Of a stretch of 14,317 bases of DNA, positions 1-6,346 are shown piece by piece. Source of the stretch: an uncultured Comamonadaceae bacterium. Its GTDB lineage: Bacteria; Pseudomonadota; Gammaproteobacteria; Burkholderiales; Burkholderiaceae. Within the stretch, counting starts at the first letter, position 1; each line of letters starts with the position of its first letter. The notes under the pieces are model-generated. The model saw only the letters and a program-made list of their open reading frames with translations. It ran no database searches and was not told the origin of the DNA. Location of the stretch: assembly GCA_946482115.1 (NCBI GenBank), contig CAMLQP010000047.1:1-14317 (forward strand). Direction: 5' to 3'. Position numbers and translations under genes: made by a program.

Positions 1-150
1 GACAACGAGATGACCGTCAAGCACCTGTTTCCCGCGCCACGCACGGGCGGCTGGGTGCTCAAGCCGGCCAACCCCGACTACCCCGACATCGTGGCCCAGG
101 AATCCCTCGAGATCATCGGGGTGGTCGTGGGCGTGTTCCGTCGTCTGTGA
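1..150 (+). CDS. S24 (UmuD/LexA-like) peptidase, C-terminal end only
   Basis: The first 49 codons are open and end in TGA; the start lies before the window. The visible peptide contains EMTVKHL, then a leucine/proline stretch with KPANPDYPDI, and ends in SLEIIGVVVGVFRRL. This is the order seen at the C-terminus of UmuD and other S24 peptidases, where the Lys of the TVK motif is the general base of the Ser-Lys dyad that cuts the protein after RecA activation. The catalytic Ser and the cleavage site are not in the window, so UmuD, a phage-type repressor or another S24 protein cannot be separated. The gene downstream is not umuC. Family assignment is good; the exact role is inferred. Confidence 0.75.
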   Translation, partial: DNEMTVKHLFPAPRTGGWVLKPANPDYPDIVAQESLEIIGVVVGVFRRL

Positions 151-170
151 CGTTTTCCCTAGAGGTGACC

Positions 171-305
171 ATGAGCATCAAAGCCATTCTTCGCAAGCTG
201 ACCGGCAAGGGCGGCGCCTTCAACAACGCCAAGACCACCAAGGAGGTCTGCCAGCTCAACGCACTGGCCTGGGCCGCCCGGGTGTCCGTCTACGACATCG
301 ACTGA
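171..305 (+). CDS. Small hypothetical protein (44 aa)
   Basis: A short ORF begins with ATG 20 bp after the S24 peptidase stop. A good Shine-Dalgarno stretch (AGAGGTGA, 161-168) precedes it at suitable spacing. The product starts with a basic, amphipathic stretch (MSIKAILRKLTGKGG) and ends in VSVYDID. There is no membrane segment, signal peptide or metal motif. The tight spacing suggests co-transcription with the peptidase gene. I do not recognise the family. The ribosome binding site and codon choice typical of a high-GC gene are the main reasons to believe it is real. Confidence 0.5.
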   Translation: MSIKAILRKLTGKGGAFNNAKTTKEVCQLNALAWAARVSVYDID

Positions 306-322
306 GCCCGACCAACCAGCCT

Positions 323-353
323 GCAAACCGCGCGTTTGTGCATTGATTTTTTT
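323..353 (+). terminator. Weak candidate intrinsic terminator
   Basis: GCAAAC (323-328) can pair with GTTTGT (334-339) around a 5-nt loop. Six nucleotides later comes a run of seven T (347-353). The stem is short, contains a G-U pair and is not adjacent to the T run, so this is only a possible end for the peptidase/44-aa transcript. Confidence 0.3.
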
Positions 354-483
354 CATCGGAACCGGCACGCCCCGCGTTTGCGGCGAAGGCTCCCGGCGAA
401 TCAAGCACTTAGACGGGAACGATGAAGTGCATTCTGCAATGACGGGCGTGGCAGGCGCGACACACCCCCGTGGCGTGCTGGAC

Positions 484-498
484 AAGCCTTTTCGGCTT
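484..498. other. Small perfect hairpin upstream of the 88-aa gene
   Basis: AAGCC (484-488) and GGCTT (494-498) form a perfect 5-bp stem with loop TTTTC, 15 bp before the ATG at 514. There is no T tract on either strand, so it is not a classic terminator. It could be a 5' UTR structure or chance. Nothing else recognisable lies between 354 and 513. Confidence 0.2.
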
Positions 499-513
499 CC
501 AAACAATCAACCC

Positions 514-780
514 ATGTTCAACACCAACCCACACCCTCTGTCCATCGAGTCCCGTGGGCCCCATGTGCTGACACCCCGGGGCGGCGAGGCGGGAGCCGAT
601 GGCCACCCGCCGCGCTACGCCTGTCACCGCTGCGCGGCCACCAGCTACCGGGCCCTGATGGCGCGCGGGCTGGACGGCGCGATGCGCCCCAGCGGCCGCC
701 ACGCTTGCACCGGCTGCCGGTTCGAGTTCGGCCACGTGTCGGAGTGGATAGGCGACGGTCCCGCCATCGGGATGACCTGA
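514..780 (+). CDS. Small CxxC...CxxC (zinc-ribbon-like) protein
   Basis: The ORF encodes 88 aa from the ATG at 514; an in-frame extension upstream to 343 is possible but has low-quality sequence. The first ~30 residues are polar (MFNTNPHPLSIESRG...). Then come CHRC and, after about 23 residues, CTGC, followed by an aromatic/hydrophobic tail (RFEFGHVSEWI). The two CxxC pairs are the expected ligands of a structural zinc ribbon. No catalytic domain is visible, and no clear Shine-Dalgarno sequence precedes the start. I believe similar short proteins occur in Comamonadaceae, but this is memory and not checked. The function is unknown. The gene converges on the glutaredoxin gene with a 30-bp gap. 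Confidence 0.55.
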   Translation: MFNTNPHPLSIESRGPHVLTPRGGEAGADGHPPRYACHRCAATSYRALMARGLDGAMRPSGRHACTGCRFEFGHVSEWIGDGPAIGMT

Positions 781-810
781 GCACATCCGCCCGACCCGAG
801 GCCGGTCGCG

Positions 811-1053
811 TTACCGCCCCAGCTGGGCCAGCGCCGCCTGCAGGCCCGCCAGACCGCCAACACGCTGGTCGTTGATGAAGACCTGCGGCATCTGGCGCAC
901 CGAGGGGCCGCACTTCTCGTAGAACGCGAGGCGCTCGGCTTCGTCGTCGATGCGGATCTCCTCGAAGGGCATCGCGCGCGACTTGAGCAGCATCTTGGCC
1001 GAATCGCACTGCGGGCAGGCGGACTTGGAATAAACGACGATCTTGGGTTGCAT
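811..1053 (-). CDS. Glutaredoxin-like thiol-disulfide protein
   Basis: This 80-aa protein has the compact glutaredoxin fold signature. It starts with a beta strand (KIVVYSKSA), then the active-site CPQC (near residues 14-17), then a helix. Later come the cis-Pro region QMPQVFIND and a GG (VGGLAGL) that contact glutathione in the family. CPQC replaces the more common CPYC. Its role would be cytosolic dithiol or glutathione-linked reduction of protein disulfides. The start is the ATG at 1053; a longer frame to 1158 would overlap mobR and is poor in character. The gap to the mobR stop is only 25 bp on the same strand, so read-through from mobR is possible. No Shine-Dalgarno sequence is seen, and a weak -10-like TACACT just upstream could also give a near-leaderless mRNA. 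Confidence 0.85.
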   Translation of the reverse strand: MQPKIVVYSKSACPQCDSAKMLLKSRAMPFEEIRIDDEAERLAFYEKCGPSVRQMPQVFINDQRVGGLAGLQAALAQLGR

Positions 1054-1078
1054 GGCCGCAGTGTATGCGCGACCGGCG

Positions 1079-1534
1079 TCAGGCCTTCGCAGGCCATCCC
1101 GAGGGGTCGGGTCGTGCATCGAGCAGTGCCTTGCGCGCCAGGGCGAGAAAGGCGGCACGCTCCGCGACTGACAGCGGCGCCAGGATGTCGGCCTGCAACG
1201 CCTCGACCACCGGCCGGCAGGCCGCCAGCAACTGCTGCCCGTTTGGTGTGATGTGCAACTGCCGCGCCCGACGGTCCTGCGGGCTGACCACGCGGCGCAC
1301 CAGGCGTTTGTGCTCCAGGCGGTCGATCACGCCACCGATGGTGGCGCGGTCAAAGCTGATGATGGCGGCCAGGCCGGCCTGGTCAACGGCAGGGTGCTGC
1401 GCAATGGCGTCGAGCGCGGCGAATTGCACCGATGTCATCTCGAAGCCCGCTGCCTGCGTTCGCGCCTGGAAAACCTGCGTCGACTGCTGATGCAGCCGGC
1501 GGATCAGGTGGCCGGCCATCTCGCTTCTTTCCAT
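1079..1534 (-). CDS. mobR: MarR-family regulator of 3-hydroxybenzoate hydroxylase (MobR-like)
   Basis: This 151-aa winged-helix regulator has typical MarR length. The recognition helix lies in SFDRATIGGVIDRLE, and the wing in SPQDRRARQLHITP carries the conserved D-R-R of the family. The N- and C-terminal helices form the dimer. The ATG at 1534 is chosen because AACGGAGG lies 5 nt before it; a GTG two codons upstream is possible. It is divergent from mobA, the arrangement known for MobR/MobA in Comamonas, where MobR represses until 3-hydroxybenzoate binds. The ATATG-N4-CATAT repeats at 1606-1634 are its probable operator. MarR membership is certain; the MobR role rests on the neighbour. A broken relative of this gene lies at 12925-13045. 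Confidence 0.85.
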   Translation of the reverse strand: MERSEMAGHLIRRLHQQSTQVFQARTQAAGFEMTSVQFAALDAIAQHPAVDQAGLAAIISFDRATIGGVIDRLEHKRLVRRVVSPQDRRARQLHITPNGQQLLAACRPVVEALQADILAPLSVAERAAFLALARKALLDARPDPSGWPAKA

Positions 1535-1593
1535 CCCCACCTCCGTTGTTGCAGAGCGTGCCGCCCCGCTCGCGGTGACGCTTCATGGGGGGC

Positions 1594-1622
1594 TTGACGA
1601 TTCTAATATGCATTCATATGAT
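1594..1622 (+). promoter_or_regulatory. mobA sigma-70-type promoter
   Basis: TTGACG (1594-1599, 5/6 of the consensus -35) is followed after exactly 17 bp by TATGAT (1617-1622, 5/6 of the consensus -10). Transcription would start near 1629, leaving a ~50-nt leader with GAAGGAG before the GTG of mobA. The -10 lies inside the first operator repeat and runs into the second, which would allow direct occlusion of RNA polymerase. A possible opposite -10 for mobR (TAGAAT, complement of 1600-1605) lacks a convincing -35. Confidence 0.65.
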
Positions 1623-1634
1623 ATGCATACATAT
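1606..1634. promoter_or_regulatory. Probable MobR operator, two tandem palindromes
   Basis: Two 14-bp elements at 1606-1619 and 1621-1634 differ at one base and are spaced 15 bp apart. Each is an inverted repeat of the form ATATG-N4-CATAT (spacers CATT and CATA). This AT-rich block stands out in high-GC surroundings and lies between mobR and mobA, over the mobA -10. MarR dimers commonly bind short palindromes of this kind. Binding itself is inferred. Confidence 0.6.
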
Positions 1635-1678
1635 TTATTGCGCCGACCACCCGTAAAACCCACCCGAAGGAGCCCTCC

Positions 1679-3586
1679 GTGCAATACCACCTCAATGGCT
1701 TCCAGCCCGGCGATCCCGATGTGCACCCGGCAACGGCGAACCACCGCCGTGCGGGCGACCCCCTGCCGGCCACGGTGGATGTGCTGATTGCCGGCTCCGG
1801 CCCGGCCGGCCTGTGCCTGGCCGCCCAGCTGGCCCGGGAGCCGCAGATCCGCACCCTGCTGGTCGAACCCAAACTGGGCCCCATGGAAAAGGGACAGGCC
1901 GACGGCATCAGCGTGCGCTCCATGGAAATGTTCCAGGCCTTCGGCTTTGGCGAAAAGGTGATGCGCGAATCGGTCTGGATCAACGAAGCCACCTTCTGGT
2001 CGCCCGGTGAGGGCACCACCCTGGTCCGTGCCGCGCGCGTGCAGGACGTGCCCGAGGGTAGCTCCGAAATGCCCCATGTGCTGATCAACCAGGCACGGGT
2101 GCACGACATGTTCCTCAACGTGATGCGAAACTCGCCCACCCGGCTGGAGCCGGACTACGGACTCAAGGTGCTCACCTTGACGGTCGACCCCGCGGCCACC
2201 GAATATCCCGTCACCGTCACGCTGGAGCACACCACGCCCGGCCACGAAGGCCGGACCGAGACGGTGCGCGCCAACTACGTGATCGGGTGCGATGGCGCGC
2301 GCTCCAGCGTGCGCGGCGCCATCGGCGGTCGGCTGCACGGCGATGCGGCGCACCAGGCCTGGGGCGTGATCGACCTGCTGGCCGTCACCGATTTCCCGGA
2401 CTGGCGCATGAAGTCCTTCGTGCGCTCGCAGGACGACGGCATCCTGATGGTGCTGCCGCGCGAAGGCGGGTACCTGGTGCGGCTGTATGTCGAAATGGAC
2501 AGCCTGGGAGAGCACGAGCGCGTGGCCGACCGCGGCATGCAGGCCGAGGACATCATCGCCAAGGCTCGCCGCATCCTCAGCCCTTTCACGCTGGACGTGA
2601 AAGAGGTGGTCTGGTGGTCGATCTACGAGATCGGCCACCGGCTGACCGACAAGTTCGACGACGTGCCCGAAGACCAGGTGGCCACCCGCGCGCCGCGCGT
2701 GATGCTGGCCGGCGACGCCTGCCACACCCACAGCCCCAAGGCCGGGCAGGGCATGAACGTGTCGATGGGTGACACCTTCAACCTGGGCTGGAAGCTCATT
2801 TCGGTGCTGACCGGCCGCGCCGACCCGGCCCTGCTGCACAGCTATTCGGGCGAGCGGCGCGCCGCCGCCAAGGGGCTGGTGGAGTTCGACCACAAGTGGG
2901 CACGCGTGGTGGGCGCCCGGTCCGGGGACGACGCTACCGACGGCCTGCCCCGCGTGGCGCGCGAATTCGTCAACAACCTGCCGTTCACCTGCGGCCTGAC
3001 CATCCAGTACGAGCCGGGCGTCCTCACCGGCGCCCACACGCACCAGGCGCTGGCCACGGGTTTCGACATCGGCAAGCGCTTTCATTCCGCTCCCGTTGTC
3101 CGCCTGGCCGACGCCAAACCCATGCAGCTGGGCCACGCCGTCGAGGCCGACGCGCGCTTCCGGCTGTTCGTCTTTGCGCCGGCCGGCGACACCGGCGTCC
3201 CTGGCGGCGCGGTCGCCACGCTGTGCCACTGGCTGGAACACGATCCCGCCTCGCCGTTGCGCCGCCACACGGCACCGGGAGAAGACGTGGGCACGGTGAT
3301 CGACACCCTCGCGGTGTTCCAGCAAGGCTTTCGTGAACTGGACTATGCCGCCATGCCCACGCTGCTGCGACCGCACGTGGGCCGCTACGGGCTGTGCAAT
3401 TACGAGAAAGTCTTCTGCGCCGACCTGAAGCGCGGCGAGGACATCTTCGAGATGCGGGGCATAGACCGCGCCGCCGGCTGCGTGGTCGTCGTGCGCCCGG
3501 ATCAATACGTGGGTCACATCCTCCCGCTGCAGGCGCGTGACGGCCTGGCGGCCTACTTTGCGGGCATCCTGCGCGTGCGCGGCTGA
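1679..3586 (+). CDS. mobA: 3-hydroxybenzoate 4-monooxygenase (FAD-dependent)
   Basis: This 635-aa cytosolic flavoprotein would hydroxylate 3-hydroxybenzoate to protocatechuate with NADPH and O2. Its length and plan match the class A phenol-hydroxylase type. The FAD dinucleotide motif GSGPAGL is at residues 39-45, the DG motif (GCDGARSS) near 203-210 and the GD motif (GDACHTHSP) at 345-353. A thioredoxin-like C-terminal domain covers about 460-635. H133 and K245 fall, at a constant offset of 2, where I recall substrate-contacting His135 and Lys247 in the Comamonas testosteroni enzyme. The start is a GTG with GAAGGAG (1666-1672) 6 nt before it. Divergent mobR and the operator over its promoter support an aromatic-acid-inducible gene. 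No protocatechuate ring-cleavage gene is in the window, so product use must be encoded elsewhere. A related substrate such as another meta-hydroxybenzoate cannot be excluded. Confidence 0.88.
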   Translation: MQYHLNGFQPGDPDVHPATANHRRAGDPLPATVDVLIAGSGPAGLCLAAQLAREPQIRTLLVEPKLGPMEKGQADGISVRSMEMFQAFGFGEKVMRESVWINEATFWSPGEGTTLVRAARVQDVPEGSSEMPHVLINQARVHDMFLNVMRNSPTRLEPDYGLKVLTLTVDPAATEYPVTVTLEHTTPGHEGRTETVRANYVIGCDGARSSVRGAIGGRLHGDAAHQAWGVIDLLAVTDFPDWRMKSFVRSQDDGILMVLPREGGYLVRLYVEMDSLGEHERVADRGMQAEDIIAKARRILSPFTLDVKEVVWWSIYEIGHRLTDKFDDVPEDQVATRAPRVMLAGDACHTHSPKAGQGMNVSMGDTFNLGWKLISVLTGRADPALLHSYSGERRAAAKGLVEFDHKWARVVGARSGDDATDGLPRVAREFVNNLPFTCGLTIQYEPGVLTGAHTHQALATGFDIGKRFHSAPVVRLADAKPMQLGHAVEADARFRLFVFAPAGDTGVPGGAVATLCHWLEHDPASPLRRHTAPGEDVGTVIDTLAVFQQGFRELDYAAMPTLLRPHVGRYGLCNYEKVFCADLKRGEDIFEMRGIDRAAGCVVVVRPDQYVGHILPLQARDGLAAYFAGILRVRG

Positions 3587-3956
3587 TCGGCGCAGGCCCG
3601 CGCCTTGAGGGTGTTGGCTGCATGGGTTGCGGGCCCAGGCCACTGAAGGGCCGCCATCCACAAACTGGCGCCCCAATGATGGAGCCGTCGGGGCCGCGAG
3701 CCACCGTCGCTCTCCAGCGCCGGCATGAATGGGGCATCCTGCGAGAACCTGCCTTCTGAACGAACGCCGAGGCCGTTGGCATCCGCATGAATCGTCCTCG
3801 CAGCCGGGTGATGACCAGGTCCAGGAAATGATCCGCTCGCCGGGTGCGTTCTTCGCGGCACATCACAGCCGCGAGTGTTTTCCTGACCTGCTCGTGCCGC
3901 TCAGCATGCGCAGTGTGCTGGGCGAATCGTGCTCACGTAGACGCGAATGTCAGCTC
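3587..3956. other. 370-bp region without a recognised gene
   Basis: This stretch lies between the convergent mobA and GntR genes. No RNA gene, repeat, clear terminator or complete gene is visible. One minus-strand frame is open from about 3930 leftwards, and its first part reads like protein (KTLAAVMCREE, then ADHFLDLVITRLRGRF) before becoming Arg/Pro-rich noise. Another frame shows HADANGLGVRSEGRF. These may be decayed coding sequence broken by frameshifts. I do not recognise the family. Confidence 0.4.
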
Positions 3957-4706
3957 TCACGGAGCCCGCCCCTGATGGCGTACCCCGCTACGGGCCTCCT
4001 TCTGCAGCCGCTCGGCGATAGTGACCGCAATGTCGACCATGCGGTGCATGTGCTGTTTCGCAAAGTGCTCGGCCGCAAGCGGGTCACCATGCAGCACGGC
4101 ACGCGCGATGTCCAGGTGATCAGACATGTTGCGCTCCCAGTGAGCGTGGCTGAGATCACGGAAGTAGATGGTGTGCAGGATGGGAAAGTTGAACTGGTCC
4201 AGCAGTTCGCCGATGTCCGGTATGCCGGACATCTCGTTGATGGCGCGGTGGAAGCGCCCGTTCTCCCGGCGATGGTTCTTCTCCGACCCCTGGGCGGTCT
4301 GTTCTTCGATCTCGGCCAACAGCCGTCGCGCGATGTCGCGATGCCCGGGTTCTCCGATGCGCTCGGCTGCCGCACGCGCACCGAGGCCTGAGATCACTTC
4401 GCGGATGCGGAACTGCGCCACGATCTCGTCGCGCGTTGGGGTGGCCACCGTGGCGCCCCGGTTGGGCTCGATGCGGATGAAGCGGTTGATCTCCAGCCGG
4501 CGCAGCGCCTCGCGCACCGAGCTCCGGCTGACACCCAGATCCTGGGTGAGATCGGCTTCGATCAGGCGCTGCCCGGGATGGTATTCCCCATCGACGATGC
4601 GCCGTGCGATCTCGGTCAGCACGTAGTCCACCACGCTGCCGCCGGGGTCCTTGGCCGTTAAGGGGGGTTGGTAGAAAGGAACGATGGGCGTGGTGTGACT
4701 TGTCAT
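3957..4706 (-). CDS. GntR-family regulator, FadR/FCD subgroup
   Basis: This 249-aa repressor-type protein has the usual length for the FadR subgroup. Residues ~24-90 form the winged HTH (DYVLTEIARRIVDGEYHPGQ, then LGVSRSSVREALRRLE, then the wing IEPNRGATVA). Residues ~97-235 form the helical FCD ligand domain. Its putative metal/ligand residues are R103, H153 (RFHRAI), H197 (SDHLDI) and H219 (KQHMH). Ligands of FCD proteins are usually small carboxylates. The start is the ATG at 4706 with GGAG 10 nt upstream; the frame stays open much further back but only as a shadow of the opposite gene. It is divergent from the oxidative cluster. Three TTGTCnGACAA-type sites at 4735-4876 suit this family and probably give control of both directions. 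The inducer is unknown. Confidence 0.9.
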   Translation of the reverse strand: MTSHTTPIVPFYQPPLTAKDPGGSVVDYVLTEIARRIVDGEYHPGQRLIEADLTQDLGVSRSSVREALRRLEINRFIRIEPNRGATVATPTRDEIVAQFRIREVISGLGARAAAERIGEPGHRDIARRLLAEIEEQTAQGSEKNHRRENGRFHRAINEMSGIPDIGELLDQFNFPILHTIYFRDLSHAHWERNMSDHLDIARAVLHGDPLAAEHFAKQHMHRMVDIAVTIAERLQKEARSGVRHQGRAP

Positions 4707-4734
4707 GAGTGAATAACTCCGGCGATAGATCGCA

Positions 4735-4745
4735 TTGTCCGACAA
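4735..4745. promoter_or_regulatory. Probable GntR operator 1
   Basis: TTGTCCGACAA is a perfect palindrome around one central base, 29 bp upstream of the GntR start. The same motif recurs at 4813 and, with one change, at 4866. Its position in the GntR leader suggests autoregulation. Confidence 0.55.
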
Positions 4746-4798
4746 AGAGATCGATCCGGGTGTCGAAGAGGTCGTAGCTTTTAAGTGCACTGCCTCCC

Positions 4799-4827
4799 TT
4801 GACAATTCAAAATTGTCGGACAAAAAT
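4799..4827 (+). promoter_or_regulatory. Candidate promoter of the oxidative cluster
   Basis: TTGACA (4799-4804) is a perfect -35 box. A 17-bp spacer leads to AAAAAT (4822-4827), a 4/6 match to the -10. GntR operator 2 fills the spacer. The predicted start of transcription falls at about 4834, almost on the ATG at 4836, implying a leaderless or near-leaderless mRNA. The -35 is convincing and the -10 is moderate. Confidence 0.5.
4813..4823. promoter_or_regulatory. Probable GntR operator 2
   Basis: TTGTCGGACAA is the second perfect copy of the palindrome. It lies between the -35 and -10 boxes of the cluster promoter, an ideal place for repression. Just left of it, GACAATT (4801-4807) and AATTGTC (4811-4817) form another inverted repeat sharing its half-site. 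Confidence 0.6.
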
Positions 4828-4835
4828 GCCGACAA

Positions 4836-6299
4836 ATGGAAAACCAAACAGCAAAACCCGATCTTTTGTCCGACGAAATATCGGCGAGCGACGCCCTTTC
4901 CCTGAGCCGGACGGTACGGGAGTTGCTGGCGGATCTGTCCGATCGGGTGTCGGTGCTGGACGCCGGCGATGCCGGGCCGCGGTACTGCAGGGACTGGGGT
5001 GACGCGTTCGGCGAGCCCTCGCCCGTGGTGCGACCACGCAGTCCCGAAGCACTGGCCGAGGTGGTCGCCCGGCTGTCGCGGGCGGGGGTGCGCATGGTGC
5101 CGCAGGGAGGCATGAGCGGCCTGGTCGGCGGTGGCGCGCCGCTCGCGGGTGAGGTGGTGGTGTCCACCGAACTGCTGCGCGACATCGAGTGCGTGGATGC
5201 TTTCAACGGCACCATGACCGTACAGGCCGGCGTGACCCTGCAGGCCGTGCAGGAGGCCGCCGAGCGGCAGGGCCTGTTCTACCCGGTCGACCTGGGCAGC
5301 CGGGGCAGTTGCCACATCGGCGGCAACATCGCCACCAATGCCGGCGGCAACCGCGTGCTGCAGTACGGCATGACGCGCGCCCACGTGCTGGGCCTGGAGG
5401 TCGTTCTGGCCGACGGCACCGTGGTGTCGCGCCTGGGCAGCGTTGTGAAGGACAACGCCGGCTACGACCTCAAGCAGCTGTTCATCGGCAGCGAGGGCAC
5501 GCTGGGCATCGTCACCCGCGCGGTCCTGCGTCTGCAGCCCATGCCGCGCGAGCGCATGACCGCCGTGATCGGGTGCGACTCGCTGGAGCAGGTTCTGCAG
5601 TCACTGGTGGCCGCACGGCGCCTGTTCGGCCCCGCGCTCACCGCTTTCGAAGTCATGTGGCGGGACTTTTTCTCGTACGTGACCACCAGACTGGGCATGG
5701 GCCGCGACCCGTTCTCGGGCCAGTGCGGGTTCCAGGTCCTGCTGGAGGTGTCGTGCTTCGACCCGGACGCGCAACGCGACCGCTCACGGGTCGAGGAGTC
5801 ACTGGCCGAACTGGCCGAATCGATTGGCACCGAGCACGTGGCGGTGGCGCAGTCGCTCAAGGAAGCGGCCGAGCTGTGGAGCGTGCGCGACGCCTCGGGC
5901 GAGGTGGCTCGCTCCATGGGTGAATACCTGTCGTTCGATGTCAGCATCCCCACCGGCCGGCTGGCTGCCACGCTGGACGAGATCGAGCGCGGCCTGGAGG
6001 CCGTGCGGCCGGGTCTGCGCAAAGTGACCTACGGCCACCTGGGCGACGGCAACCTGCATCTGTTGGTTGCCGCCCCGGTCGACCTGCAGCCAGCCATTGA
6101 GGCGCTGGTTTACCGGATCGCCTCCGAATCCTCCGGCTCGATTTCCGCGGAGCACGGCATCGGTCTGTCCAAGCGCGAGGCCTTGGCCAGCGCCCGGCCC
6201 GCAGCAGAGCTGGCGCTGATGCGCCGCATCAAGCTGGCGCTGGATCCGCGCGGCCTTCTGGGTCGTGGTCGCGTGCTGGCACCGGATTCCCAAGCCTGA
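4836..6299 (+). CDS. FAD-binding oxidoreductase, D-2-hydroxyacid dehydrogenase/GlcD type
   Basis: This 487-aa flavoenzyme of the vanillyl-alcohol-oxidase/FAD_binding_4 fold resembles D-lactate, D-2-hydroxyglutarate and glycolate (GlcD) dehydrogenases. It would oxidise a 2-hydroxy acid to the 2-oxo acid. FAD-binding segments are VPQGGMSGLVGG (88-99), the GSCHIGGNIATNAGG region (157-171) and KDNAGYDLKQLFIGSEGTLG (205-224). The C-terminal cap has GHLGDGNLH (400-408) and SAEHGIG (437-443), whose His and Glu residues bind metal and substrate in homologues. No signal peptide is present. The ATG at 4836 adds about 20 residues before the usual N-terminus and lacks a Shine-Dalgarno sequence; a TTG at 4866 is an alternative. 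It is first of four co-directed genes and divergent from the GntR gene. Substrate unknown. Confidence 0.88.
   Translation: MENQTAKPDLLSDEISASDALSLSRTVRELLADLSDRVSVLDAGDAGPRYCRDWGDAFGEPSPVVRPRSPEALAEVVARLSRAGVRMVPQGGMSGLVGGGAPLAGEVVVSTELLRDIECVDAFNGTMTVQAGVTLQAVQEAAERQGLFYPVDLGSRGSCHIGGNIATNAGGNRVLQYGMTRAHVLGLEVVLADGTVVSRLGSVVKDNAGYDLKQLFIGSEGTLGIVTRAVLRLQPMPRERMTAVIGCDSLEQVLQSLVAARRLFGPALTAFEVMWRDFFSYVTTRLGMGRDPFSGQCGFQVLLEVSCFDPDAQRDRSRVEESLAELAESIGTEHVAVAQSLKEAAELWSVRDASGEVARSMGEYLSFDVSIPTGRLAATLDEIERGLEAVRPGLRKVTYGHLGDGNLHLLVAAPVDLQPAIEALVYRIASESSGSISAEHGIGLSKREALASARPAAELALMRRIKLALDPRGLLGRGRVLAPDSQA
4866..4876. promoter_or_regulatory. Probable GntR operator 3 (one mismatch)
   Basis: TTGTCCGACGA matches the TTGTCnGACAA palindrome except at one position. 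It lies inside the first codons of the FAD enzyme gene, or upstream of it if translation really starts later. Together with the sites at 4735 and 4813 it could allow looping or roadblock repression. Confidence 0.4.
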
Positions 6300-6346
6300 C
6301 GCGCCCAGCGCCAGGTACCCGTTCGTTCCCCATAGAGGAGATACCC

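Noticed and set aside
343..513. N-terminal extension of the 88-aa CxxC protein
   Set aside because: The added residues look non-coding, the segment follows directly on a T run and possible terminator, and ATG 514 begins the part with recognisable character.
1583..3676. 697-codon minus-strand open frame across mobA
   Set aside because: It is an antisense shadow of a high-GC gene. The peptide is His/Ala/Gly/Val-rich without domains, while the plus strand encodes a clear flavoprotein with all motifs.
4707..5384. Upstream extension of the GntR frame to 475 aa
   Set aside because: The extra residues lie antisense to the FAD oxidoreductase and over the operator region; the canonical GntR N-terminus begins at 4706.
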